In this document: piece by piece, positions 57,203 through 64,000 of the stretch | Numbering within the stretch: the first letter of the stretch is position 1 | Layout: every line of letters begins with the position of its first letter | NCBI RefSeq assembly: GCF_024296925.1 | Contig: NZ_CP101125.1 | Span: 3,784,501 to 3,848,500, forward strand | Origin: Pseudomonas nunensis | GTDB taxonomy: Bacteria > Pseudomonadota > Gammaproteobacteria > Pseudomonadales > Pseudomonadaceae | Length of the DNA stretch: 64,000 nucleotides | Reading direction: 5' to 3' | Made by a program: the position numbers and the translations under genes | The notes under the pieces: model-generated | Databases searched by the model: none | What the model saw: the letters and a program-made list of their open reading frames with translations, nothing else | What the model was told of the DNA's origin: nothing

Positions 57203-57439
57203 TCAAATATTGCAGGTGTACTGATATTCGAAAGGGAAAAACACGGTATCGACCACAAAAGAAAACGGCGCGTCGATCAGCAGGAACGGGATGAGTTTTC
57301 CGTGGGAGGTGCCAACTAACCACCAATCAAAACGAAGCCCCGTGTAAGGGCAAGGGTGGTTGTAGTCCATTCGCATCGCGACCGCCATGCAACCACCCAA
57401 ACAGGTGAACATAACCAGCAAAATCACTTTCCAAAGCAC
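57203..57439 (-). CDS. small YceK/YidQ-like lipoprotein, second copy
   Basis: 78 residues with lipobox LGGC, CPYTGLRFDWWLVG and LIDAPFSFVVDTVFFPFEY, the same core as its downstream neighbour. GTG start at 57439 after AAGGACG. Confidence 0.75.
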   Translation of the reverse strand: MLWKVILLVMFTCLGGCMAVAMRMDYNHPCPYTGLRFDWWLVGTSHGKLIPFLLIDAPFSFVVDTVFFPFEYQYTCNI

Positions 57440-57581
57440 GTAACGTCCTTATTACTTTTATACGCAGAACTGCAGAGACGGCATCGCAAGAAGTTAGTCA
57501 CCAATGCCGAGTTCGTCAGCGACTGCGATGCCCTTACGCGCTAGATACCTTGGAGCGCGGGATCAGCTTAAGGCATTGCCC

Positions 57582-57980
57582 TCAGAAGTGTTCGCACCAG
57601 CCAAAATACACATCGTCACCTTCCAGAAAGACAAAGTTCTTTCTAAGGCCATCTTGGTATTCGTTGATAACCAGTGCATAGACCGCTGACCCAACGCCAA
57701 GTCCCTGATCTAGCTGCATGGTTGTTACCACTTTGAAGCTGTTTTCTGTCGATCCGGGGTCAATGACCTGAGGCGCGGTGACGTAGGAGTTTTTCAGTGC
57801 TCCCGCCATCAATCCAGTTCGCCTTTCTACTGTGAACTGTTTGCCGATGAACAAGTGGCCTACTGAGTTTTCAGTTGCTGAGTCCGCCCTTTCGACAGTG
57901 CATCGATAGTCCGTTGCGGCGATTGCCTGCACACAGCCTAGAGCTGCCAACATTCCAACCATCGTAATCCCGCTGCTCAT
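57582..57980 (-). CDS. secreted hypothetical protein
   Basis: A 132-residue protein with a signal peptide (ITMVGMLAALGCVQAIAA) and a beta-rich mature part with two Cys (YRCTVERAD and FGWCEHF). The start at ATG 57980 follows AAGGAAGG; the frame continues upstream without support and overlaps the next gene. No family recognised. Confidence 0.7.
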   Translation of the reverse strand: MSSGITMVGMLAALGCVQAIAATDYRCTVERADSATENSVGHLFIGKQFTVERRTGLMAGALKNSYVTAPQVIDPGSTENSFKVVTTMQLDQGLGVGSAVYALVINEYQDGLRKNFVFLEGDDVYFGWCEHF

Positions 57981-58000
57981 CGATGTATTCCTTCCTTGGC

Positions 58001-58468
58001 TCAGTGACAGCTGGTGTTCACTGTCTGGCCGAACTTGGTAGAGGTACAGTTTATCTGAGGCTGGATAGCGGGCTTCTGCTGTTGCAGGTTTTGCAGCGTT
58101 TGTTGGGTTTGCTGGTTTTGTAGGTTCTGCTGCTGTTGCATGTTCATGATGAACGCTTGGGCCGCACGTTGTTTCTGAGCGGCGCTTTCGGTTTGTTGGT
58201 CGCTGGCGATCTTCTTCAATTGAATACGGCAGTTCACATAGGTATCGGTGCCGGGCTGGGCTCCGAATGACTGGCATTCAGCATCGTCGCTATTCGCCTT
58301 TTGGCCTTCGGCTGCTGCAAGGTTCTTCAAACTTTCCTGCCGGATGACATAACCCTTGGTACCAGGTAGGCAATCGTCCCACGCGATCAGCCCTGTAGCA
58401 CAGTCCAATGGGTGATTTGCACACCCAGACATTAACAACGCTACAGTCACAATCGCCCATGCCTTCAT
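58001..58468 (-). CDS. glutamine-rich lipoprotein
   Basis: 155 residues with lipobox LMSGC at about 12-16, a helical middle and a Gln-rich repeat region (QQQQNLQNQQTQQTLQNLQQQ type, about 111-132). It is predicted to be outer-membrane anchored. The start at ATG 58468 follows AAGGAC. It lies 20 bases upstream of the secreted protein gene, so the two may be cotranscribed. Confidence 0.75.
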   Translation of the reverse strand: MKAWAIVTVALLMSGCANHPLDCATGLIAWDDCLPGTKGYVIRQESLKNLAAAEGQKANSDDAECQSFGAQPGTDTYVNCRIQLKKIASDQQTESAAQKQRAAQAFIMNMQQQQNLQNQQTQQTLQNLQQQKPAIQPQINCTSTKFGQTVNTSCH

Positions 58469-58556
58469 TGGTTAAGTCCTTGTGTTAGATCGGCTGAGCT
58501 TACAGTCTCGGTTAGCACCGTGCCATCACGTCACACCTTCTCCCAGGAGCTGGGTA

Positions 58557-58838
58557 TCAATCCTCCTTGAATCCCAACATGCCTTGAGCAGCACGCCATT
58601 CCTTCACAGTTTGGGTAATGCCTGATGCTGAATCATCGGCTCCGTCTTCCGGGTAGAAAATCAGATCAGACCCGGCAGGGTGCTCGCTCATCTCTTCAAA
58701 GTGAAACACCAGTTGGTCCACTTCCGGCTCCGTGCCATCGTGGCTAATGATGCGCTGTAGCAGGGCTACAAATTCGCTTTCTGTGCAGTCGCTGAATGTG
58801 TTTTTGATTGTTTCTGCCTGTCTTCCTTGTGGATTCAT
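58557..58838 (-). CDS. colicin/pyocin DNase immunity protein (second)
   Basis: A 93-residue Im9-type immunity protein: acidic helices, the toxin-contact segment IFYPEDGADDS and the family tail TVKEWRAAQGMLGFK. It binds a cognate nuclease domain and blocks it. AAGGAGG lies ahead of ATG 58838. It is a diverged duplicate of 58920; even the bases just beyond both stops are alike. Confidence 0.9.
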   Translation of the reverse strand: MNPQGRQAETIKNTFSDCTESEFVALLQRIISHDGTEPEVDQLVFHFEEMSEHPAGSDLIFYPEDGADDSASGITQTVKEWRAAQGMLGFKED

Positions 58839-58919
58839 GATGGTGAGCCTCCTTGTGCGTCACCCGATCCCACTCCTTCGTTGTGCCCTGTCGTCACACC
58901 TTCTCCCATGAGCTGGAAA

Positions 58920-59177
58920 TCAATTCTCCTTGAATCCCGGCAAGCCTTGAGCAGCACGCCATTCCCTCACTACACGCGTAACGTCTTCTGCTGATCCGCT
59001 TGACCCGTCCTCTGGGTAGTAAATGAGGTCGGAGCCTTCTGGGTGACCAGTCATTTCGCAGAATTGGTCTAGCAGGACATCTAACACCTCATCAGTTGCT
59101 GCTTTGTTTTCAGCCAGCAGTTTGTGCATGAAGCTGATGAATTCGCCTTCGGTGTAGTCGGTGATATCGTTTTTCAT
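58920..59177 (-). CDS. colicin/pyocin DNase immunity protein (first)
   Basis: An 85-residue Im9-type protein with IYYPEDGSSGS and VVREWRAAQGLPGFKEN. It begins nine bases after the stop of the toxin remnant, the classic toxin-immunity order. With the duplicate downstream it forms a small array of immunity genes. Confidence 0.9.
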   Translation of the reverse strand: MKNDITDYTEGEFISFMHKLLAENKAATDEVLDVLLDQFCEMTGHPEGSDLIYYPEDGSSGSAEDVTRVVREWRAAQGLPGFKEN

Positions 59178-59185
59178 TACCAGTG

Positions 59186-59413
59186 TTATCCGTTTCTATG
59201 AATGTCGATGTGGTGCTTGGGGGTCACGACGTACAGGTTATCGACATCGTAAACTTTCCCACCCTTGGCGACTTCGTCTGCATGGTGCACCTCGAATGAT
59301 CCACGCTTTCCCGCTCGGTCTCTGTAACGTGCCTTCGGTGCTTTGCCTTCCCGCATACGGTCAGTCCAGTGCTGATGTCCGCACAACAAAAAAAGTGGAG
59401 GGGCACCGTCCGC
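59186..59413 (-). pseudogene. C-terminal tail of an HNH DNase bacteriocin
   Basis: About 75 residues are open from a TAG at 59414-59416 down to the stop at 59186. They end with the colicin-E9/pyocin-type HNH core (FEVHHADEVAKGGKVYDVDN, then VVTPKHHIDIHRNG). The receptor-binding and translocation domains are missing, and there is no good start. The catalytic His residues are intact, so expression of this piece could still be toxic, which may explain why the immunity gene survives. Confidence 0.85.
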
Positions 59414-59566
59414 CTACCCCGTCCTGGAGTAGCGATAGAAGCCGGATTTATTTATGGGTGGGCCTATGAAAAATAGATCCGTCGCCTTTTTTAGCTATCT
59501 CCTATCATGCCGCCCACTGGCCCTTGTGTAAGGGATCAGAGGACAATCATTCAAAAGGGAATAGAC

Positions 59567-59785
59567 GTGAAAGAGTTCGTAATTGGCGTAAACAACGTAG
59601 TTCTGTATGTCGCGCTGGCCGTTATCTGGATTGCGGCAGTGGTCATGATCTTCGTTCAGGGCTTCTGGTCCGGCGCAGGCGTTTTCATTACCGGCACCCT
59701 GACCTGGTGCATCATCTCCGGCTTCTGGTTTGTGCAGTCGGCGACTTATGAAGAACTGAAAAAGTTGAACGCCAAACAAGGCTGA
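59567..59785 (+). CDS. 72-residue membrane protein (copy B)
   Basis: Encodes exactly the same protein as 55875-56093, with the same GTG start and ribosome site. Silent differences occur (for example near 59630 and 59670). Confidence 0.75.
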   Translation: MKEFVIGVNNVVLYVALAVIWIAAVVMIFVQGFWSGAGVFITGTLTWCIISGFWFVQSATYEELKKLNAKQG

Positions 59786-59838
59786 CACTTGTTGGCTGGA
59801 CCTACCGCACAGGTCCGATAGTGCTTCATGCAACAAGT

Positions 59839-59865
59839 GTAACGAGGGGGCAATCCCCTCGTTAC
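59839..59865. terminator. bidirectional hairpin between the convergent genes (copy B)
   Basis: Identical to the 11-bp stem at 56147-56173. Confidence 0.6.
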
Positions 59866-59877
59866 AGTGCCTGGCGA

Positions 59878-60249
59878 CTACCCAGGCTTGTGGTTATCCA
59901 ATACCCGATTCACCGCTAACTCACCCAACCTTATTACCTGCTGCAACACCAGCATCCTCCTGCGCTGTGCGCCGTCCATTGTGCTGGCGATCTCACTCGC
60001 TATCTCAGTGGCAGACCCCAACGATTCGCAGGCCTGGACGAGCAATGTTTCGTCATTCGCCGCTGGGTTGATGATGAAGGTGTCATTGCTGGGGCAGTGG
60101 GGCGGTATCTGCGTTTTCGTCGCCCCGGGGCTCAGGTAGAAGTTGAGTGCGCGGTCGGCTGCTTCTTTTAGTTTCTTGGGGTCAAGATCAAGAGAGGCGT
60201 CGTAGGGTACTGGATTGGCGTGCGGGGGATTGGGCGTTACTTTGAACAT
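59878..60249 (-). CDS. DUF6124 protein (copy B)
   Basis: A 123-residue DUF6124 protein starting MFKVTPNPPHAN at ATG 60249 with GGAG upstream, differing from copy A at few positions. The frame continues upstream into the leader, but the shared start and ribosome site fix the beginning. Confidence 0.8.
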   Translation of the reverse strand: MFKVTPNPPHANPVPYDASLDLDPKKLKEAADRALNFYLSPGATKTQIPPHCPSNDTFIINPAANDETLLVQACESLGSATEIASEIASTMDGAQRRRMLVLQQVIRLGELAVNRVLDNHKPG

Positions 60250-60283
60250 AGGGACTTTCTCCAGTAGAGCTGCAACCGACTCG

Positions 60284-60570
60284 CTACTAATACGAGAGGG
60301 TGGCGGCTGTGCACAGGTTAGTAGACCGGCAAAGTCACCTAAAACCCGGCGCGCCCGGGGGCGCCCTGTACACAACCACCATCAAATGCAGGCGAATACC
60401 TGACTGGATGACGCTTGTACAACCGAAGATGACTGCCGAGCTACTAAACCCGACCACTGATGAGCAGTGGCAGGTAAACGATAGAGCCCAGCCGCCAGGC
60501 GAACAAGCCGGCGGATTCTGGCGTACGAGTAGGTAAAGGCGCAAGGATTTGTAGCCTTTGGGACGTTACA
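60284..60570 (-). ncRNA. structured leader RNA of the DUF6124 gene (copy B)
   Basis: Equivalent elements to copy A: hairpin 60454-60470; long-range helix 60441-60447 with 60318-60324, 60434-60438 with 60327-60331, and 60428-60433 with 60334-60339; pseudoknot helix 60365-60374 with 60308-60317; competing strand 60284-60290. Several pairs differ from copy A on both sides. Pairs that become G-U on the minus strand would be A-C on the plus strand, which supports the minus strand as the RNA. Confidence 0.7.
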
Positions 60571-60689
60571 CGGAGTGTTTTTAAACACGAATTCAAAAAT
60601 GTGTTTATGCGCCCCAAAAATCGAGAAAATATCCGGCAGTTGTGAGGGGATATCGCCAAGGCTTGCCAAATGGAGCTACCGCTATTGGG

Positions 60690-60950
60690 TCAATCTTCTT
60701 CGTCGTCATCATCGTCCGATGAAGCAATCCCGCTACCTCCCTCAACGAATGACTGACAGCCTTCATTGAATGACTGAGATGGGGTATCGCAGGAATCCTC
60801 ATCGTCAATGTCATTCTGCTCCGCCCAGTCATACCCAGCCTGATGCCCCGAACAATCTTCCGTACACTCGTAACCATCAAAAGTGGCAGCTGAAGCTATT
60901 GCACTACTCACTACAGATGCCAGCAGCGCCAATGTAGATAACGTCTTCAT
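60690..60950 (-). CDS. small exported acidic protein
   Basis: An 86-residue protein with a signal peptide (MKTLSTLALLASVVSSAIASA), a Cys-containing middle (YECTEDCSGHQAGYDWAE) and an Asp/Glu-only tail. AGGAGG lies before ATG 60950. Possibly binds cations; no family recognised. Confidence 0.75.
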   Translation of the reverse strand: MKTLSTLALLASVVSSAIASAATFDGYECTEDCSGHQAGYDWAEQNDIDDEDSCDTPSQSFNEGCQSFVEGGSGIASSDDDDDEED

Positions 60951-61241
60951 GGAGAACCTCCTTATGATTGCGTCGATACTACTGAGTACTTTGGCCCAAT
61001 GTAGCCACGCTTTCGCGCTTACCATCCAGACATCTGCATAACATCAGCACCGTAAGGTACTTTCAATCCATTATGAAAAAAAAAGATCTGTCATCTTTCC
61101 CCCCTGCTGGTTTCACAACCAGCCGATCAAGTACCGATAGGTCTGTTTAACTTTTCTGGCGACCGGAAAAAACGCCACCTATTAACAGATAGAAAATCGA
61201 AGCCTTGCTACAAACAAGACAAGGAATTGAGGAACAGCGTC

Positions 61242-62066
61242 ATGGGTGACTACGCAAAAGCACTATCCGAACGGAACAAACACACCAAAATCATAAGTGG
61301 TCATTGCCTGATCTGTGGCGCTTACGGAATCCTCTCTCAGGATCATGTCCCCCCACAAGGAAGCATCACGGTAACTGCGGTCGAACAGGTTCACCTTACC
61401 GAAGCGTTCGATCTTCAACTCCCAAAAGTGAAAGGCGTACGGTCTCCGAATGGCAGCAAATTCCGTACAATCTGCCGAAACTGCAACATGACGGCATTGG
61501 GTCAGAATGACGGAAAAATCGCAGAGGTGTGCAAGACTTTCACCCTCAAAATCAACCACTTCTTCACCCATGCGGACAGCCCCGTTTCGAGTGTCCATTC
61601 CCCAGTTAATGCCCTGAAGTACGCACGAGCGATGGTTGGTCACATCCTATCTGCCACGTCAGTAACGGAATGCGTTAAGCCCGGCCAATCCACACCATAC
61701 TTCGATCCATTGAAGAAGTTTGTACTAGGTGATGATCACGCGTTGAGCGATACACACGACATCTTCTACTGGTTTTTTCCACACAAGCATCATCAAAGCA
61801 TCAAGCTCTTCAGCGTGAAAAACGGGCAAAACATGTGCTGCATGAGCCTACTTTCCTTCTTTCCATTGGCGTTCCTTGTCACCGAAAAAGACAAAGGCAT
61901 TTATCCGGCAGGCGCGGTGAAGCTGGAGCTAACCGACAAGTCGCTGTTTTTGGATCTTTCGGGTCGAAATGTTCGATTCTCCGGCTTCCCAGCTGTCGAG
62001 TTACAAGGGGATCAGATGGTCGCATTGGCTGCCCAGATGTCTATCGTTAGTTACCCAATAAAATGA
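61242..62066 (+). CDS. HNH-like endonuclease
   Basis: A 274-residue protein with CLICG, SQDHVPPQG and TICRNCN, a treble-clef HNH arrangement in which the Asp-His pair of DHVPP is the probable catalytic site and two CxxC pairs bind zinc. The remaining 190 residues are not recognised. ATG 61242 follows GAGGAAC. It sits with a broken partner gene next to tRNA-Val, as accessory or defence genes often do. Confidence 0.7.
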   Translation: MGDYAKALSERNKHTKIISGHCLICGAYGILSQDHVPPQGSITVTAVEQVHLTEAFDLQLPKVKGVRSPNGSKFRTICRNCNMTALGQNDGKIAEVCKTFTLKINHFFTHADSPVSSVHSPVNALKYARAMVGHILSATSVTECVKPGQSTPYFDPLKKFVLGDDHALSDTHDIFYWFFPHKHHQSIKLFSVKNGQNMCCMSLLSFFPLAFLVTEKDKGIYPAGAVKLELTDKSLFLDLSGRNVRFSGFPAVELQGDQMVALAAQMSIVSYPIK

Positions 62067-62085
62067 ACGGCAAAAAGGAGCAAGC

Positions 62086-62785
62086 ATGCGAAGGGCATGG
62101 AAACTAGCAGAACTGAAGCAACATATTCGAACAACCAAACCCGAAAAAAATTGGCTGCTAAGCACCGTCGATTCGGTGAGCCACTCCCTCTACATTTACC
62201 AGTATCACAAAAGCCTGGCTCGCAAAGCGTTTGATGCCTATCACGCCGAGCACGACCCGGATGGAATTAAAATGTTTGCTGCGGCAATGATGGCTGGGAC
62301 AGATGAGGAGCTTGAGGAGTACGAGGAAGCTAAGCTCGCCAGCGAAGCGAATCTGATTGCAGCAATCAATATCACCCGTAATACCTTCGATATTCTTGCC
62401 CAACTAGTTAACGTCCTAGCACTTCCTCAACCACTATCTATTGAGCGATGCGAAATCGCCAAAGTGCGTGATGCTCTACAGGCATGCAAGCTGAAAACGG
62501 AATTAGAGCGAGTTCCCCAGCTTCCTTGGTATCGCTACTTAGCGGCATTCAGTAACACTATCAAGCACCGTCAACTCATCACACACACCTTCGCAAAGGT
62601 ACGAGGACGGCACAGGCAAGTTTCTTGGAGGAGGAGCAGAGGTCGCCTCGTTTGAGTATAGAGAGGATCAATTCACGAGTTAATGGGTGCAGGAGGTGCT
62701 GGAAGGCACAGTCGAAATGCACAATGAAATTGTCAGTCTCGGCATCACTCTCAACGAACATTGCCTGACACCCGCTCTACCCTGA
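62086..62785 (+). pseudogene. partner of the HNH gene, broken by frameshift and stop
   Basis: The first frame runs from ATG 62086 (ribosome site AAGGAG) to a TGA at 62653-62655, but its last 20 residues are basic and unlike the rest. From about 62600 the +1 frame reads YEDGTGKFLGGGAEVASFEY, then hits TAA at 62681-62683 and continues WVQEVLEGTVEMHNEIV to 62785. So the original protein of about 230 residues has one frameshift near 62590-62600 and one nonsense change. It is helical; family not recognised. Confidence 0.75.
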
Positions 62786-62877
62786 CCGCAACAATACCAG
62801 CGTGCAACCAACGCTCACATTGCCCTGCGCGAACGAACCCGACATTTTCTGAACGCCCTGAAGAAATCCAAGACAAC

Positions 62878-62907
62878 AAAAAAGGGCCCACCTTTCGGTG
62901 AGCCCTT
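62878..62907 (-). terminator. terminator of tRNA-Val
   Basis: On the minus strand AAGGGC-T-CACC pairs with GGTG-G-GCCCTT around GAAA, followed by TTTTTTGTTG. Confidence 0.85.
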
Positions 62908-62936
62908 CTAGACCGCCCAGCAGAGCGGATTTTGTT

Positions 62937-63013
62937 TGGTAGGCGCGATTGGACTCGAACCAACGACCCCCACCATGTCAAGGTGGTGCTCTAACCAACT
63001 GAGCTACGCGCCT
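62937..63013 (-). tRNA. tRNA-Val(GAC)
   Basis: 77 bases with encoded CCA. Acceptor stem AGGCGCG/CGCGCCT; anticodon stem CCACC/GGTGG around TTGACAT gives GAC; T arm GTTCGAGTC. Its 3-prime end faces the accessory region. Confidence 0.97.
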
Positions 63014-63196
63014 GCTGTGAGGCGGCATTCTACGGAATTCCGGAGGGGTGTCAACACCTTTTTTCGAGCTAACCCTATGAATATGCAAAATATTTAATTT
63101 CGGTGCTGCGACGAAGATTTTCCGGTGGCTGGCGGTGGTTTTTTAACTCGGGTAGGATCGGCGGACTCGTAAAATATATTAAACAGAGGCTGCAGG

Positions 63197-64000
63197 ATGG
63201 CGAACACCCCCTACCCAGAGTCCTATTACGCTGCATCGGCGAATGCGGTCCCGCCGCGTCCGGTTTTGCAGGATGACGTAGAGACTGATGTCTGTGTGAT
63301 CGGCGCCGGTTACACCGGTCTGTCCTCTGCCCTGTTTTTGCTGGAGAACGGTTTTAAGGTAACGGTGCTTGAGGCGGCCAAGGTTGGGTTTGGGGCGTCG
63401 GGACGTAACGGTGGCCAGATCGTTAACAGTTATAGCCGTGACATTGATGTGATCGAGCGCAGTGTCGGGCCCAAGCAGGCGCAGTTGCTGGGGCAGATGG
63501 CGTTTGAGGGTGGGCGGATCATTCGTGAGCGGGTCGCCAAATATAATATCCAGTGCGACTTGAAGGACGGCGGTGTGTTCGCGGCCATCACAGCCAAGCA
63601 GATGGGGCATCTGGAATCGCAGAAGCGGCTTTGGGAGCGCTTCGGGCATACGCAGCTTGAGTTGCTGGATCAGAAGCGCATTCGTGAAGTGGTGGCGTGC
63701 GATCAGTATATCGGCGGCATGCTCGACATGAGTGGCGGGCATATTCATCCGTTGAACCTGGCGCTGGGTGAAGCGGCGGCCGTGGAGTCGTTGGGCGGCA
63801 CTATTTATGAGCAGTCGCCGGCGGTGCGCATCGAGCGCGGGGCGAATCCGGTGGTGCATACGCCACAGGGTAAGGTTCGGGCCAAGTTCATTATCGTTGC
63901 GGGCAACGCTTACCTCGGCAATCTGGTGCCGGAGCTGGCGGCGAAGTCGATGCCGTGCGGGACGCAGGTGATTACTACTGAACCGCTGCGCGATGCGTTG
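63197..64000 (+). CDS. FAD-dependent amine oxidoreductase (PuuB-like), cut by the window end
   Basis: The first 268 residues of a DAO-fold enzyme. VCVIGAGYTGLSSALFL is the Rossmann GxGxxG site, followed by VLEAAKVGFGASGRNGGQIV, typical of gamma-glutamylputrescine oxidoreductases and related polyamine-catabolism enzymes. ATG 63197 follows GCAGG. The frame is still open at 64000. The substrate cannot be fixed from the N-terminal part. Confidence 0.9.
   Translation, partial: MANTPYPESYYAASANAVPPRPVLQDDVETDVCVIGAGYTGLSSALFLLENGFKVTVLEAAKVGFGASGRNGGQIVNSYSRDIDVIERSVGPKQAQLLGQMAFEGGRIIRERVAKYNIQCDLKDGGVFAAITAKQMGHLESQKRLWERFGHTQLELLDQKRIREVVACDQYIGGMLDMSGGHIHPLNLALGEAAAVESLGGTIYEQSPAVRIERGANPVVHTPQGKVRAKFIIVAGNAYLGNLVPELAAKSMPCGTQVITTEPLRDAL

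Larger units (their letters stand above)
59499..60592. repeat. duplicated 1.1-kb module, copy B
   Basis: A direct repeat of 55805-56898, about 3.7 kb away. It starts immediately next to the toxin remnant. Confidence 0.85.

Overview
The window looks like chromosomal DNA of a Pseudomonas, most likely of the P. fluorescens group. This rests on the thrS-infC-rpmI-rplT-pheS-pheT-ihfA-merR block, a CsrA/RsmA of Pseudomonas type, small Pseudomonas-restricted families (DUF1654, DUF2790, DUF6124), a periplasmic glutaminase-asparaginase, and GC-rich codon use in the core. No species assignment can be made from the sequence alone.

Region 1 (1-25150) is a defence island ending at a tRNA-Pro(GGG) gene. 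It carries a Dpd system, the 7-deazaguanine DNA modification/restriction system. The plus-strand arm (1-5242) holds the end of an unidentified gene, a DGQHR (DpdB-like) protein, the DNA transglycosylase DpdA, a second DGQHR protein, QueC and QueE. A convergent, tightly coupled minus-strand arm (22998-5279) holds a small ORF and then dpdE, dpdF, dpdG, dpdH, dpdI, dpdJ, dpdK and dpdD: three helicases, a P-loop ATPase, a PLD-type nuclease and unknown proteins. By analogy with the described system, QueE and QueC make preQ0, DpdA with DpdB exchanges it into DNA, and the second arm attacks unmodified DNA. A WYL-domain regulator of the BrxR/CapW type and a small membrane coiled-coil protein sit at the tRNA end.

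Region 2 (25152-35030) is core: tRNA-Pro, a MerR-like regulator, ihfA, pheT, pheS, rplT, rpmI, infC (AUU start) and thrS, all on the minus strand. Small secreted proteins and a cold-shock protein follow.

Region 3 (35033-42150) is a ribose operon, rbsBACRKD, plus an exported nucleoside hydrolase, with LacI-type operators in front of rbsB. Region 4 (42218-52090) is mixed core: glutaminase-asparaginase, a LexA-boxed DUF1654-endA pair in which endA is frameshifted, a siderophore-interacting protein, a SPOR lipoprotein, csrA, two alpha/beta hydrolases, a DUF2790 protein and a CopRS/CusRS-like two-component system. Matching palindromes in front of two of these genes suggest they are targets of that system.

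Region 5 (52170-62940) is accessory. It has two O-acyltransferases, a degraded copy of the neighbouring sensor kinase, a 1.1-kb duplicated module (72-aa membrane protein, DUF6124 protein, structured leader), small lipoproteins, a bacteriocin DNase remnant with two immunity genes, and an HNH protein with a broken partner, ending at tRNA-Val(GAC). The standout is the leader in front of both DUF6124 genes. Its two copies differ in sequence but keep a long-range helix, a pseudoknot helix and a competing third strand through compensatory changes, so it is probably a structured, possibly switching, RNA. The window ends inside an FAD-dependent amine oxidoreductase gene (63197 onward).
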